This document shows, in pieces, positions 44,186 to 56,243 of a DNA stretch of 64,000 nucleotides. The DNA comes from Luzula sylvatica (taxonomy: Eukaryota; Streptophyta; Magnoliopsida; Poales; Juncaceae). Location of the stretch: assembly GCA_946800325.1 (NCBI GenBank), contig OX326958.1:67560366-67624365 (forward strand), given 5' to 3'. The translations under genes were made by a program, and so were the position numbers. A model generated the notes under the pieces. The model was not told the DNA's origin, searched no databases, and worked only from the letters and a program-made list of their open reading frames with translations. The number at the start of each line of letters is the position of its first letter. Positions within the stretch are counted from its first letter, which is position 1.

Positions 44186-47100
44186 TGTTAGGATCGTCGC
44201 CGTAAACACACACAAGAACAACACACGGACACAAGTATTTTTACGTGGAAACCCCGAAGGGAAAAAACCACGGTCGCCGACACTCAAACTTATTTTACTA
44301 TACTGGAGAAAGAGAGAATACAATTGTTTGTGCTTTGTTGGAATGAATAAAAGTCTAGCCTAGCCCTCTATTTATAACTAAACTCCTACCCAATACAAGG
44401 AAATAATATAAGAAAATAATCATTGCCTTAATTAACATTCAATCATGGCAATATCAATATATGGAAAAACTTTCCTATCTCTTCAAGGTTTCCTTTTTCC
44501 AATTTCCTAATCCTCGGGTTTCCAAAAGTCTTCATACCATAACAATCTCCCACTTGGAGACTTTTGAACCAATCTCCTTTTCTCCCGTCCCGAGCGGGAC
44601 TTCCTTGAGTCCGGCGACAGCTCCCATGGTTTACGTGACCAGCCCCACTGAGGCGACGCACAGCCTCAGCTTGTCGGTGGGGGCTTCCTTGGTCAACATA
44701 TCTGCAACGTTCTTGGCACCTTGGATCTTCTCCAACGATAAGACCCCGTCACTCACAAGTTCCTGGATGTAGTGATACTTCAGTTGGATGTGCTTGGTCC
44801 TCGAATGGAACACCGGATTCTTCGCGAGACATAAGGCACTTTGACTGTCGATGTAAAGTGTCTTGCATCCTTGAGCTTTTCCGATCTCCTTCAGAAAAGT
44901 CAAGAGCCATACCATCTCCTTTCCGGCCTCCGAGATTGCCACATACTCAGCCTCCGTTGTCGATAGCGACACACACTTCTGCAATCTCGACATCCAACTC
45001 ACCGCCGTGCCTCCCATCGTGAAGACATAACCGGAAGTGCTCTTCCGACTATCCACATCTCCTCCTAGGTCAGCATCTACAAAGCTTTGCAAACTCATGC
45101 CACCTTTTTTGTAGCACAGTGCCATGCTTGCGGTGCCCTTCAAGTATCTCAGTAGCCACTTAATCGCCTCCCAGTGCTCGATGCCGGGGTTTGCCATGAA
45201 CCGGCTCACGACTCCCACTGCATGAGAAATGTCGTGTCTCGTGCACACCATGGCGTACATTAGGCTACCCACTGCCGATGAATACGGCACGTTCTCCATC
45301 CTCTTCTTCTCCTCCGTGGTTTTCGGTGACTGTGCCTTGGAGAGTTTGAAATGTGCGCCGAGTGGGGTACTTCTCGGCTTGGCGTCATCTACTCGGAATC
45401 ACTCCAGCACCTTCTTAATGTACTTCTCTTGCGACACTGTGAGAGTACCCTTGCTTCGATCTCGAGTAATTCGCATCCCAAGAATTTGGGTCGCCTCTCC
45501 TAAATCCTTCATTTCAAATCCTCTTGACAACTCCCTCTTGAGCTTGTCGATCTCCCTCATGTTCGCACCTGCAATGAGCATATCATCAACATACAAAAGC
45601 AATATAATGTATGTTTCTCCACTGCTCTTGTAGTAGCAACAATGGTCGGTGTCACCCCTACGAAAACCACGATCACACATGAACTTGTCGAACTTCTTGT
45701 ACCACTGCCTAGGAGCCTGCTTTAAACCGTACAAGCTCTTCTGAAGCCTGCACACAAGATCCTCCTTTCCCGGGATCTCGAAACCTTCGGGTTGCACCAT
45801 ATAGATGTCCTCCTCCAAATCGCCATGAAGGAACGCCATCTTGACATCCATTTGCTCGAGGTGCAAATCCTCCGCTGCTACAATACTTAACACCATGCGA
45901 ATAGTCGTCAGATTTACCACCGGCGAGAACACCTCCGTGTAGTCGATTCCCTTCTTCTGAAGAAACCCCTTGACTACCAGCCTCGCCTTGTATCTCTTGC
46001 TGCCATCTGACTCGTCCTTCACTCGGTAGACCCATTTGTTTTGCAGCGCCTTCTTGCCATCTGGCAACCGGGTCATTTCCCAAGTATTGTTCTTCCGGAG
46101 AGACTCAATCTCTTCCTTCATCGCGCGCTCCCACTTGACCGAATCACCTCCGTGTACCGCCTCTCGGTAGCGTTCTGCTTCACCCGCATCGGTTAGCAGC
46201 AAATGATGGAGTGATGGTGAATAACGGTTTGTAGGCTTAATTCTCCGGCTTGATCGTCTCAAAATCGGAGTTTCTGGGCTTTCGTCTTGCGCGATTTCAG
46301 GCACGTCTTCGACCCCATTTGCAATCACATCCTGGACCGAAAACTCATCTTCCTCGGGCTCGCTTGACTCGTCATTGCTCGTGATTTGATGGACACTCTC
46401 CTCCGATTTCGATTCGCCTCCGGAACCGAACCTGTTCTTGTAGAGTCCCCCTTCATTAAAGGTTGCGTCTCTCCACCGAATTATTCTTCGACCTTCCTCG
46501 ATCCAAAACCGATAACCGAAGTAATTCGATCCATAACCAATGAACACACATCTTTGGGCCTTCGCGTCTAGTTTGTCCCTCTTCTCTGCGTCGATATGGA
46601 CATACGAGATGCTCCCAAAAATTCGCAAATGACCAAGAGAAATCTTCTTTCCTCTCCATTTCTCTTCAGGTAGCTCGAGGTTGAGAGATTTCATCGGAGT
46701 ACGGTTGATAAGGTATGCGGCCGTGCTAACCGCATCCGCCCAGAACATCTTCGGCAATCCCGCGTGTAATCGCATCGCCCTTGCTCGTTCATTCAGAGTT
46801 CGATTCATCCGTTCTGCCACCCCGTTCTGTTGAGGTCGATTTGGAACCGTCCGAATCTGCTTGATTCCTTGTTCCGCACAAAACCCTCTGAACTCTGCAC
46901 CGTCGTACTCCCCTCCATTATCCGACTTCAAGCATTTCAGCTTAAAGCCGTTCTCGGTCTCGACTTCTACCTTTCACCTTTTGAACACATTAAACACGTC
47001 AGATTTGTGTTTAATAAAATAGATCCATACATTCCTAGTTGAATCGTCGATAAAGGTGACGTAGTATCGTGATCCCCCGATAGACTGGACCGGAGCTGGC

Positions 47101-48927
47101 CCCCACACGTCGGTATGCACCAGGTCTAACTTCCCCATCTTGAGTTCTCGTCCGGCCTTCGAAAAACTAACCCGTCTTTGCTTGCCGAGCACGCAGTTCT
47201 CACATAAATCGGTTTGTACCGATTTTACCTTCGGTAACAGACCCTTGGAAATTAACACTTGCATCCCTTCATGACTCATGTGACCGAGCCGATTGTGCCA
47301 TAACATCGGATCAGTCGCTGCTCCTGAAAACGCCAAACAATCTCCTCTATTATCGGTAAGATAGAGGGTTCCCGTCTTCGTACCTCTCGCTATCACCATG
47401 GCCCCCCCTTACAATCTTCCACGACCTGTTCCCGAACACCGTCTTGTAGCCTTCGCTATCCATCTGCCCGACGGATATCAAGTTCTTCTTCAGACCGGGA
47501 ATGTACCGAACTCCTCGCAAGATCCATCTAAATCCGTTGCTCGATTTTATCTGGACATCACCTATGCCCGATACGCTCAAAGGCTTTCCATCTGCTAGGT
47601 GAACATTTCCTAAATTTCCTGTCTTGAAATTTAAGAACTTATCTCTCTGCGAGGTTGAGTGGAAGGATGCGTCCGAGTCTAAAACCCAGGACTCGACGGG
47701 ATTGTCGACACATAAAACGAGAGCGTCGTCTCTGTCTTGCTCGGTGACAACATTTGCAGAACTCGATTCCACCTTCTCCTTTCTCGGGGCTTTGCAGTCC
47801 CGCTTCATGTGACCTTTCTTGCCACAATTCCAGTACTCCAGCTCGCCACGTGGTCTTGACTTGCTACGCCCTCTCGACTTGGCTCGTCCGCGGTTGTTGC
47901 TCTTCTGACCTTCACGGCCCCGGCTCTCCAAATTCAACACCGAACTCGAGTAACCCGAGGCTTCGCTTCGCTCCTTTCGCCGAATGTCGTCATTCAGGAT
48001 GCGGTCCCGTACTTCCTCAAAGGTCAAATCCTCCTTGACGCCGATAACGTCTACCGTCGTCGTCCAGCTCTCCGGGAGAGATGACAGTAGCATAAGTGTG
48101 CCTTCATCTCATCACCAAGGTTAAATTTGAAAGAGTCTAATTGGTTTGAAATAACCTGAAAAGAATTTAGATGCTCCGCAACATATCCGCCCTCCGTCAT
48201 TCGCAGATTGAAAAGACGGCGCACCAGGTGCAGCTTGTTTAGCGAAGATGGTTTCTCGTACATGTTGGACAACGCCTTCATGACCCCGAAAGCCGTCGTC
48301 TCCTTCGCTACGTTGAACGCCACGTTCTTGGCTAGCGATAGTTGGATATAGCTTAGCGCCTTGCGGTTCATCTTCTTCCACTTGCCTTCGTCCGTGATAC
48401 TTTCCGGCCTTGTCTCGAATAGCGGCTCTTCTAGGTCCTTCTGGCATAGCAACGCTTCTACTTGCATCTTCCAGTAACCGAAGTCTCGCCCATCGAACCG
48501 ACATACCGAAACCTTGTTCTCGTCCATTTCTCGTCTGCTCGAACCTTAACCTTTGCCCTGATATCACTTGTTAGGATCGTCGCCGCAAACACACACAAGA
48601 ACAACACACGGACACAAGTACTTTTACGTGGAAACCCCGAAGGGAAAAAACCACGGCCGCCGGCACTCAAACTTATTTTACTATACTGGAGAAAGAGAGA
48701 ATACAATTGTTTGTGTTTTGTTGGAATGAATAAAACTCTAGCCTAGCCCTCTATTTATAACTAAACTCCTACCCAATACAAGGAAATAATACAAGGAAAT
48801 AATCATTGCCTTAATTACCATTCAATCATGGCAATATCAATATATGGAAAAACTTTCCTATTTCTTCAAGGTTTCCTTTTTTCAATTTCCTAATCCTCGG
48901 ATTTCCAAAAGTCTCCATACCATAATA
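44186..48927 (-). mobile_element. Copia LTR retrotransposon, full length, inactivated
   Basis: The LTRs at 44186-44544 and 48569-48927 are 359 bp each (TGTTAGGATCG...; TAACA at one inner end, mutated to TAATA at 48927). The flanks are GTGGT at 44181-44185 and 48928-48932, a perfect 5-bp duplication. On the minus strand a primer-binding site (TGATATCAGGGCA, initiator-Met tRNA type) follows the right LTR, and a polypurine tract (AAGTGGGAGAT) precedes the left one. The two LTRs are close in sequence, suggesting a fairly recent insertion into LINE ORF1. Confidence 0.95.
44631..48527 (-). pseudogene. Copia gag-pol polyprotein, broken by two stops and two frameshifts
   Basis: Reading leftwards from the ATG at 48527: gag (FDGRDFGYWKMQVEALL), a frameshift near 48090, then a zinc knuckle (YWNCGKKGHMKRDC, first Cys replaced by Tyr) and a protease with SWVLDSDAS, where the usual DTG/DSG Gly is Asp. 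A frameshift near 47400 follows, then the GAG-pre-integrase (LWHNRLGHMSHEGM) and integrase (VHTDVWGP, SDNGGEY, QQNGVAERMNRT), with a stop at 46974 in place of the usual Trp. The reverse transcriptase (MDVKMAFLHGDLEEDIYMVQ, LLLYVDDMLIAG) has a stop at 45399. RNase H (SFVDADLGGD, STTEAEYVA) runs to 44631. The order protease, integrase, RT is diagnostic of Copia. Confidence 0.93.
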
Positions 48928-49190
48928 GTGGTATGGTGTCGTCGGTGGTCTTGGTCCATGTCGATCAGAGGGAATGGACCTCCGCTTGTTGACTCTTGTT
49001 GTCCAGCCGTCGCGTCCCGTCAGGAAGAGAGCCCTCCTCGCCATTGTTGACTCTTGGTCCGTCCGAGAACTTTCACTTCGTTCCAATTTACATAATTACA
49101 TGCATGATTTTACGCTAAACCCCAAAACACAGAAACTTAATATTTTTTTTTTAAGTTTTCAAAGGAAAAAAAAGGTGTATCCACGAATAC

Positions 49191-49442
49191 CTTCTTTTCT
49201 TATAAAGAAGGGTCTTTTCGTTGCACACAAGAGACAATAACTTCTTTCCTTCGTGAAACGAAAACTCCATTATTTGAAACTACAGCAACAAGAAGAAGTA
49301 GAGCAAGTTGCGAGGGAGAGGACCAAGATATTCTGCCGGAGAAGGGGGTTTCCGGTACCACCGGGTGTTTGTTTTTGCCGCCGTCGGAGAGGGAAAGAAA
49401 CAGATCGGATTTGAAGTCTCGGGTTGTACAGAAGTATAGCAT
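49191..49442 (-). other. Possible first exon of the gene split by the LINE
   Basis: Leader-like sequence leads to an ATG at 49270 (MEFSFHEGKKLLSLVCNEKT), ending at a good donor (AGAAAAGAAG|GTATTC, 49190/49191). It lies on the far side of the LINE insertion from the exons at 32871-33463. Its final phase (2) does not match the first of those exons (phase 0), so either a base was lost, an exon is missing, or these are two genes. Confidence 0.35.
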
Positions 49443-50002
49443 TACTCGGGCTTCAAAATCGTGAGTTCAATTTAACACGATATTTCATATCCCGTATTTG
49501 TTGACAATCGGGATTTCATATCTTGGATTTCATAAAAAGGGCACTTTTCATAATTTATTGAGCTTATTTTCATGGTTATTGACTTATATGGCTTTATTTC
49601 CCCTTTAAAATTAGAGGGAAAAGGAATAAATATTTTTTCTTTCAAAAATTTATTTCTCTAATCTCTGGCAGAGAAATCATGAATAAATCAACATTTGATA
49701 TAAATACTTGAATGAAATGAGATTTGATAATTTGATTTGTATTGATTAAATATTTGTCAGTTAGGCATTTACGACAATTTTCTCATCATTTTTTATCAAT
49801 GTATACTTTTGTTATGTTTAATGTAATAATAAAAAATAAACGGCTACAAAATAATAACAATAAACGGGTATCTAATAAATAAAATAAAAATCCAAAATAT
49901 CCAAAACAAAAGAATCAGTAGATACATGAACCCAAAACTGCGAAAAAACTACACAAACACCAAATCTTAAATGTCCTGATCTAAACTCGATCATCAGGAT
50001 CG
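49443..50002. other. Spacer and probable 3' UTR of the cytochrome b561-DOMON gene
   Basis: AT-rich; no other gene is seen. Confidence 0.5.
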
Positions 50003-53000
50003 CTAGTAACCCAATACCGAATTTCCAAGACCAGACTCAGTGAGAATCCAAACTCCGAGAAAAACGCCGTAGCCAATAAACCACGAGTTGCTTTCGTCTG
50101 CGATATGCAATCCGAAGAAAATATTCGCAATTGCGAATGCGATTGCAAGTCTGCCAATGTTGTGGTGATACCAGTTCCAGTATTTCCTCACTTTCGACGT
50201 TTTATCAGGACGAGCTAAGAATGCCAATACCTGCACGTAAATGTATAATATGAGAGTGAGACTAAGTATGGAAAAATAAAAATTGCGTATCTGTACTGAT
50301 TACTGACTAATTTTTGGACTACTTGATTTCATTAGTACAGTTGATTTGGAATCATTTCCTGAATTTCTTGCCTGAAACGAGGTCCATGTCACAATTATGC
50401 AAATTGGAGTTAGATTATAATTTAAAATTATATAATTGATATTGATATTGTTGATTAAGGCAGGAAGGAGGATGGCATGTTTCACGCCACTTGACCACAT
50501 GCCTCCCAATTTGAATCTTGTGATATTGTGATCTGAACACGTCCATATGCAAATATAATTTTAAATCTTCTCACCAAACCAAAATTCAAATATGTCAGCT
50601 CAGATCATGTTCATATTTTGTAACATTCTCAAATATGAACTAGATTTTATGCTACATAAGAGTTATACTACAATTTATTATCAATATAATTTGACTCAAT
50701 TATTTTGAAACTTTTATTTCAAATTGAATAGTCAAATAATGAGTAATTTTTGAGAAAACAAAATGGGTTCACAAATATGCAGTAATTAGTTATTTTTTAT
50801 AAGATTTGTCATATAAATGAAATTTTGTGCTTACTTGAAGACAAACAAGAACCAAGATGGTAATTCCGAGGGCCTTGTGCGTGTCAATATCATCGATCCC
50901 TTCATCATCCAAGTCGAAGCCGATTATGATCCCAGCCAGACCCAACGCGAACCCGATTGCCTGAATCGAGATGTGACCGTAGAACCAATGTGGGTCGAGG
51001 TGTTTGAAGTACCTGGCGGCTATTGTCCCAATTGGCAATAGCACTCCCCAGCCTAGTATTACCAGGAGGCCGTGTTTTCTCTCTTTGCTTAGTCTCGAGT
51101 TGGTCTCCGCGGCCCCGATCACACCTGTAGTTTTAACAAAATAATATTTGGAGCTTTCTAATGAGTATTTATGAAACATTGCCTGAAAAATAAGTGATTA
51201 CTATTTTCTTAGAGCATTTAGTTGTTTCATATTTTTATTAAACAAAGAAAAATGCTAATAAAAGTGATTTGAACACATAATTACAATGCACTCAATTAAT
51301 TGAGTTAATAGTTATTAGGAATAAGAATAACTACTATTTTTCTTAAAGGATCTAATATTTGTCGTGTTGCTAGGAACGTCCGCCACTAACTAGGTGGCGC
51401 CACGTGATTTTTTTACGGTGTTGTGTCTAGTGTTATTAAAAAAATATATTCAAAGAGACATATGATATTTAAGTAAGATACATAATATTTAAATAGGATA
51501 TATAATATTTAATTAAGATTATATGATATTGAAAAATCAATATATATGTACTAATATAAAAAAGGTATAAATTGCTATTTAAAAATTACGTACCAGATAT
51601 TTTCAGAATTACTTTTTTTCAAAACGCATAATGATCATGTAGAAAAAACATATTATTACTTGCTAAAGTATATCACACATCTAAATTTTTTATTTCAAAT
51701 ATATATATTGCAATCAAAAATAAAAATCACAATTTTAAAAGATGTCCGACACATCTAAAATATATATATCATACATCTAAAAGATATATATCATAAATCT
51801 ACAAATGTATATTTCAAAAATTACGAACCAAAACATGTGTTGTACATCAAAAAAATATATCGCAAATTTAAAAAGACATAAAACACAATTAAGAAGTGTA
51901 TGTCTTCGACCTAAAAATATAAATTTTAGAAGATATAACCAAAATATGTATTGTACTTCAAAAAAATATTGAAATAAAAAATGAATAAATAATTATTGGC
52001 TGGCAACTCCGTCGGGAAAGAATCCTGACAGATAAAACCATTTCTTTCTCGTATAATTGTTGAATGTTTTTTTACGAAGCAAAAAATAAATTAAGAATCT
52101 TTCAAATTATTTTTTTTTCTGCCATGAAACGTGAATTGGTGTGTACTTTAGGCCAAGACAGATCTATATAGATGCCGGGTTGGGATCATGGAGGGCTTAT
52201 CTGTTTCAAGATTTTCGATAAACAATGCATATAGTTAGTGATTCCGTGTATTTTATTTTATGAGTATAAAAATTTAAATCATGCATATAGTTAGTGATGC
52301 CGGGTTGGGATCATTGAGTTCGAGTGTTAGATTTTGTGTGTGTGTCGACACTTAATATATTAGTTAATTAATTAATTATTATATTTTATTAATATTAATT
52401 AAATTATAAAATGTATTATCAGCGACGGACCGTCGGTGAAGACTTCTGCTGTTTTTGAGCGACGGGCCGTCGGAGTAGACTTTCAGCGACGGTCCGTCGG
52501 AAACGTGCCGTCGGAGAAAGTAAGGCGGGATTTTAAAATCCGGTGCACCCTGCAAAAGCTGACAAAACTGTTTTTTGAGGTAATTAATATGGCGAGATTT
52601 AAAATCTCGCTGCTGGGGGAATTTTAAAACCTGTTTCATGTTATTTCTGGAATATTAGCAAAAAAGAGATTATTTTTTAAAATAATTTTGCAAACAGCAC
52701 CACATGCAGAAATGCTCCTTATTATATTCAAATCACTTCCTTTTCTTCTTCTTTTTTGCAAAATTCACTTTCTTCTTTTCGTAATTTATTGTGCAACTCT
52801 GACTCTACGTCTACAGTTTTTTATTTGTAATTAAATGAAAAATTGATATATTAATGCCAACTAAAGCTTAAAAGTTGTTTTTTACTGTTTATAAATCATT
52901 GAGGCAATGCCCAGTGGGGGGTAATTTGGATAATTTAGAGAGGATATTGTGAGAAATTTTCAAAATACACTAGTATGATCATATATATACATATACATAC

Positions 53001-54312
53001 TATCATTCAAAATTTTAAGGAGGGAAATGAAGAAGGGGGAGGGGGGCACCTAATCCCTTCATAGATCAGTCAATGACTATGCTAAAAAATAAAAAAATTC
53101 CTTTGTAGAGCCTCCAGGCATCTTAATGATATTTATGCAAAATTATTTTTCCAAGGACCCAAATGCAAAATTCCTCATCATGATGAGCTGGAAATAAGTA
53201 CCTGTTTCGGCATTGAAGGATGTGGAGGCCATGTCGCGATGCTCCGCTAAGTAATAGTTTGACGTAGGCAAGGTCCCTTTCGGACCAACAGAATAAATCA
53301 AATACGGCGTAGTTTGTTCAGCCGTAATTTCAAATGACATGTACAACATGGACGATTGCGATATAATCGTCGTGCTGTTTTTTACAACGTTTAAATTTCC
53401 TTTATCGGGTGTACATGCACTCGAGTCCTCTCCTCTGAGATAATACTGCTTAACCGTGCCTGTGCCTGAACTGTTGACCCAGCCTACGATTGCACTGCTT
53501 CCCACCATTTTGCCGTTGCTGGAAAAACCGATCGCGATGTATGAGTTGGTGTTTGGGGCCGATACCACGAAGCTCCATGTACTATTATTGGTCTTTGCAT
53601 ACTGAAAAGTAAATAAATTTGCACCACTTGTTAATAACAATTTTGCATCTGATTTTTTAAATAAAAAATCAGCTCGGACAAGGGACTTGAGCCCTTTCCA
53701 GCTTTTGTCTAAAAATAAAATAAAATAAAGTAAATAAATTTTAGTCTCGTTCGATGGTTTTAACAAAAAAATATTGATTTTATGTAAAAGGGTGTGTGAA
53801 AATTGTAAGAGTTTCTAGGGCCTTGGAAATTTGTAAAGAACACCCTTCTTTTTTCTATAAATTAATGATCCTGTAGATATGGATAGGGAAAATATACTTG
53901 GCCCTCCAAACTCCAAAAAGATGTCTTGATGAGGTGGCAAAAGTGGGTTAAGTGGATTGATTAGTCTCTCTAATTGACTCGATTAAATATTAATTGACAC
54001 GTTTAATTGACTCGTAAATAATTTATGATATGTTAATATTAGTACATGTTAATTGACGTGTCAATTCGATTAAACGGTCAATTAAATCCCTAATCGAGTC
54101 AATTAATAATACTAATCAACCGATTAAATTCACTTTTGCCACCTCATCAAGACATTTTTTTGGAGTTTGGGGACCAAATATATAACCCCATATGGATATA
54201 TGAAATTTAAGAGAAAAATGCCAATTAGATATCTTATTTGGTTATTTATGATACTAAATGTTGTGCATTCGAACTCTGTAGATATCTTAGATTGTAAGTT
54301 GCAATAACCACA

Positions 54313-54381
<69 letters not shown>

Positions 54382-54557
54382 CTCAAGTTGAAGCTCTGAG
54401 AGTTCCAAGCAGAGAGGCAATGAAAAGAGGTGGTATCAAAGGGGATGAGACTCGAAACTGCTAGTTTTGAACTGCATGAATCTGTAGAGGTTGTTTGTGA
54501 TCTCACTAGCACAAATAAAACCGAAACAAATATTAGAGAGAAAACCGAGGCCTCCAT
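50003..54557 (-). CDS. Cytochrome b561 and DOMON domain-containing protein (4 exons, 364 aa)
   Basis: Exons at 54381-54557, 53202-53601, 50835-51124 and 50003-50230 join through GT-AG introns into one frame of 364 codons. Residues 1-20 are a signal peptide (VFSLIFVSVLFVLVRS). Residues about 40-175 form the DOMON domain (STWSFVVSAPNTNSYIAIGF, MVGSSAIVGWV). Residues about 205-345 are the b561 membrane core, with haem-ligand-type His at 210 (RKHG), 243 (FYGHI), 275 (DTHKALG) and 311/312 (WYHHNIGR). Such proteins move electrons across the membrane, with ascorbate as the usual donor, towards an extracytoplasmic DOMON domain. Length and domain order suit the family. Intron 2 is 2.1 kb. Intron 1 begins in a (CT)n repeat. 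No defect is seen. Confidence 0.93.
52421..52520. repeat. Short palindromic CGACGGNCCGTCGG repeats in intron 2 of the b561 gene
   Basis: GCGACGGACCGTCGG, GCGACGGGCCGTCGG and GCGACGGTCCGTCGG occur at about 52422, 52459 and 52487, plus a partial GTGCCGTCGG at 52504. They are GC-rich in an AT-rich intron and are probably part of an old DNA transposon. Confidence 0.75.
54316..54380. repeat. (GA)n microsatellite abutting the exon 1 donor of the b561 gene
   Basis: More than 30 GA repeats on the plus strand. On the coding strand the intron starts GTCTCTCTC, so the splice donor is the first unit of the repeat. A second (GA)n tract lies in the probable 5' UTR at about 54581-54617. Confidence 0.9.
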
Positions 54558-54576
54558 GATTAGTGTGTTTGGTGAG

Positions 54577-54620
<44 letters not shown>

Positions 54621-54644
54621 AAATGATTTTGGAGTATTTATGTT

Positions 54645-54652
54645 CTTTTATA
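54645..54652 (-). promoter_or_regulatory. TATA box of the cytochrome b561-DOMON gene
   Basis: TATAAAAG on the minus strand, about 90 bases upstream of the ATG. The (CT)n tract lies between them. Confidence 0.6.
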
Positions 54653-55270
54653 GGTTAATGGTTGGGTAGTTAATTTAATTTTTGAATTTAGGGTTTTACT
54701 TGTTGGAGGTCACATGTCACATGTTGTTAGAAACTAATGTCCATAATCTATATATTATTTTTCCTGGACCGACTGAGCAGTTTGTTTTTTCTGCCCCAAA
54801 TTTGGTTTCAAAATATATTGTATATTATTATAGTTTATTCTCATCTTTTGAGGTCATAGACTCACAGTTAAGGTGCGCCAAAGATTCGAATTCCAGAACT
54901 CAATTTTAAGGAATATTTTTATACGCAGCATCTAAAAAGTTCTCAATTTGCACAAGTCGGTGAACTAGTTCTTTCATTATAAATCTCGAGGATAAATTTT
55001 CGTCAGAAAACCTTTTTGGCAAAAATGTTTAATCATTATTTTTGTACGTTAACGTAAAAAAAATTAAGTCATTTTCGTCATAATTAAGTCATTTTCGTCA
55101 GACCTTCTGACGGAAATTAATTAAACATAAAAAATTACAATAGATTTGGATATCAGCATGACTATACAAAAAATGGTGTTTAATGCTTGTCTTTTAGCCA
55201 CGAGTCTGTGGTTAATGAGAAATTGATGACTCTTGCAACAACAGATTATTGATAAAATACTTATTCCAAG

Positions 55271-55304
<34 letters not shown>

Positions 55305-55865
55305 CTCGCTCGCTCGCTCGCATTACAAAGTTGTAATATTTCAACTTTTAATTACATGCAGTTGTTTGGAGAAAGTAAAGAAGCTGATGGGACAATGAAA
55401 ATATAGACTGTGATAGTGATAATTCGGGACGAACATTATATTCGATGCCTAAGAGGATCTTATTTTCGCATCTTTAATTATTTCTGAGACAATACCGCAA
55501 TTTTTGGCCGATTAGCTGGATTAATTTATTAAATAGTTACATCTAAGATGCAAATTAGAGGTGCTTTTTGTTCTATGTACATTATATTCGATGATATTAG
55601 TTAAAATTTGTTTGATTGTATTATCAATATTTCATTGCATTAAATTTATTTTCAGTCTCAATTAGTTCTCGTGTTGTCGAAATTTGCTACTACAAATTTT
55701 GAACGAAATTAAATAATATATTAATAATAGGACAATTATACTTTTTCCCCTCATTTCCCTCACAATTATTTCCCACATTAATTAATCTCATAATTAGGAA
55801 AGTGGATTAACAATTAATTCATGTTTATTAAGAATTTAATATAGAATTAAGGTTCATACTAATTA
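54653..55865. other. Intergenic region upstream of the b561 gene
   Basis: Holds a (CT)n tract with GCTC ending at about 55274-55320, and a short repeat (AAGTCATTTTCGTCA twice, about 55064-55100). No gene. Confidence 0.55.
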
Positions 55866-56243
55866 GGGACCGTTTGGTTCGAACTTTAAAATATGCCTTG
55901 GAATATTATATGACAAGGAATTTCATTCAATGGAATAATATTTCATGACATACACAATAATCATGTTTGGTTGATACATCTTCTTTTCCTACAAATTTAG
56001 AAACTATGTGAAATAAATAATTTTTTTGGAATAATTTTAGTTTTTAATTTTTGAAGAGATGAAATGCCCATGGGAATATAGAAAAGTCATCAATTTTGGT
56101 GGTAATCATATTCCCATGAAATATGTCCATGAGCATCGTGTATGCCGTTATTTTATTACCTAGTATCTGAACCAAACATGAGAATGGAATAAATTATGAT
56201 GGATGCCAAGACATAAAAATTCTAAAGCACGAACCAAACGTCC
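55866..56243. mobile_element. MITE with GGACCGTTTGGTTCG-type ends (378 bp)
   Basis: It begins GGGACCGTTTGGTTCGAAC and ends GCACGAACCAAACGTCC. The interior is AT-rich and non-coding. The flanks are TTA on the left and TAA on the right, so the target duplication is not clean. The ends recall PIF/Harbinger MITEs. Superfamily uncertain. Confidence 0.6.

Larger units (their letters stand above)
42512..49044 (-). pseudogene. LINE ORF1: nucleic-acid-binding protein with two zinc knuckles
   Basis: The start is taken as the ATG at 49044 (MARRALFLTGRDGWTTRVNK). The frame is interrupted by the Copia element and resumes at 44185. Two CCHC knuckles follow: CFRCLAGDHVRKDC and CVKCKTNGHIAQFC. Next is a segment like the RNA-binding part of plant LINE ORF1. 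A frameshift near 43550 leads to a second frame (to 42920) and, after a stop, to 42512. ORF1 proteins coat LINE RNA. Two lesions besides the insertion make it non-functional. Confidence 0.8.
33512..49083 (-). mobile_element. L1-type LINE, about 5.4 kb, interrupted by two LTR elements
   Basis: The flanks CAATTTACATAA at 33500-33511 and 49084-49095 form a 12-bp target duplication. ORF1 begins near the right end and ORF2 runs leftwards to 33676. Removing 35021-40532 and 44186-48932 leaves a near full-length element with endonuclease, reverse transcriptase and C-terminal zinc-binding domains. Frameshifts, stops and a deletion in the reverse transcriptase make it inactive. The 3' end carries the word AAGCGCGATTCGCG, also seen in the LINE at 63616. 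Confidence 0.88.

Noticed and set aside
45709..46083. 124-residue minus-strand ORF
   Set aside because: An out-of-frame reading of the Copia reverse transcriptase region.
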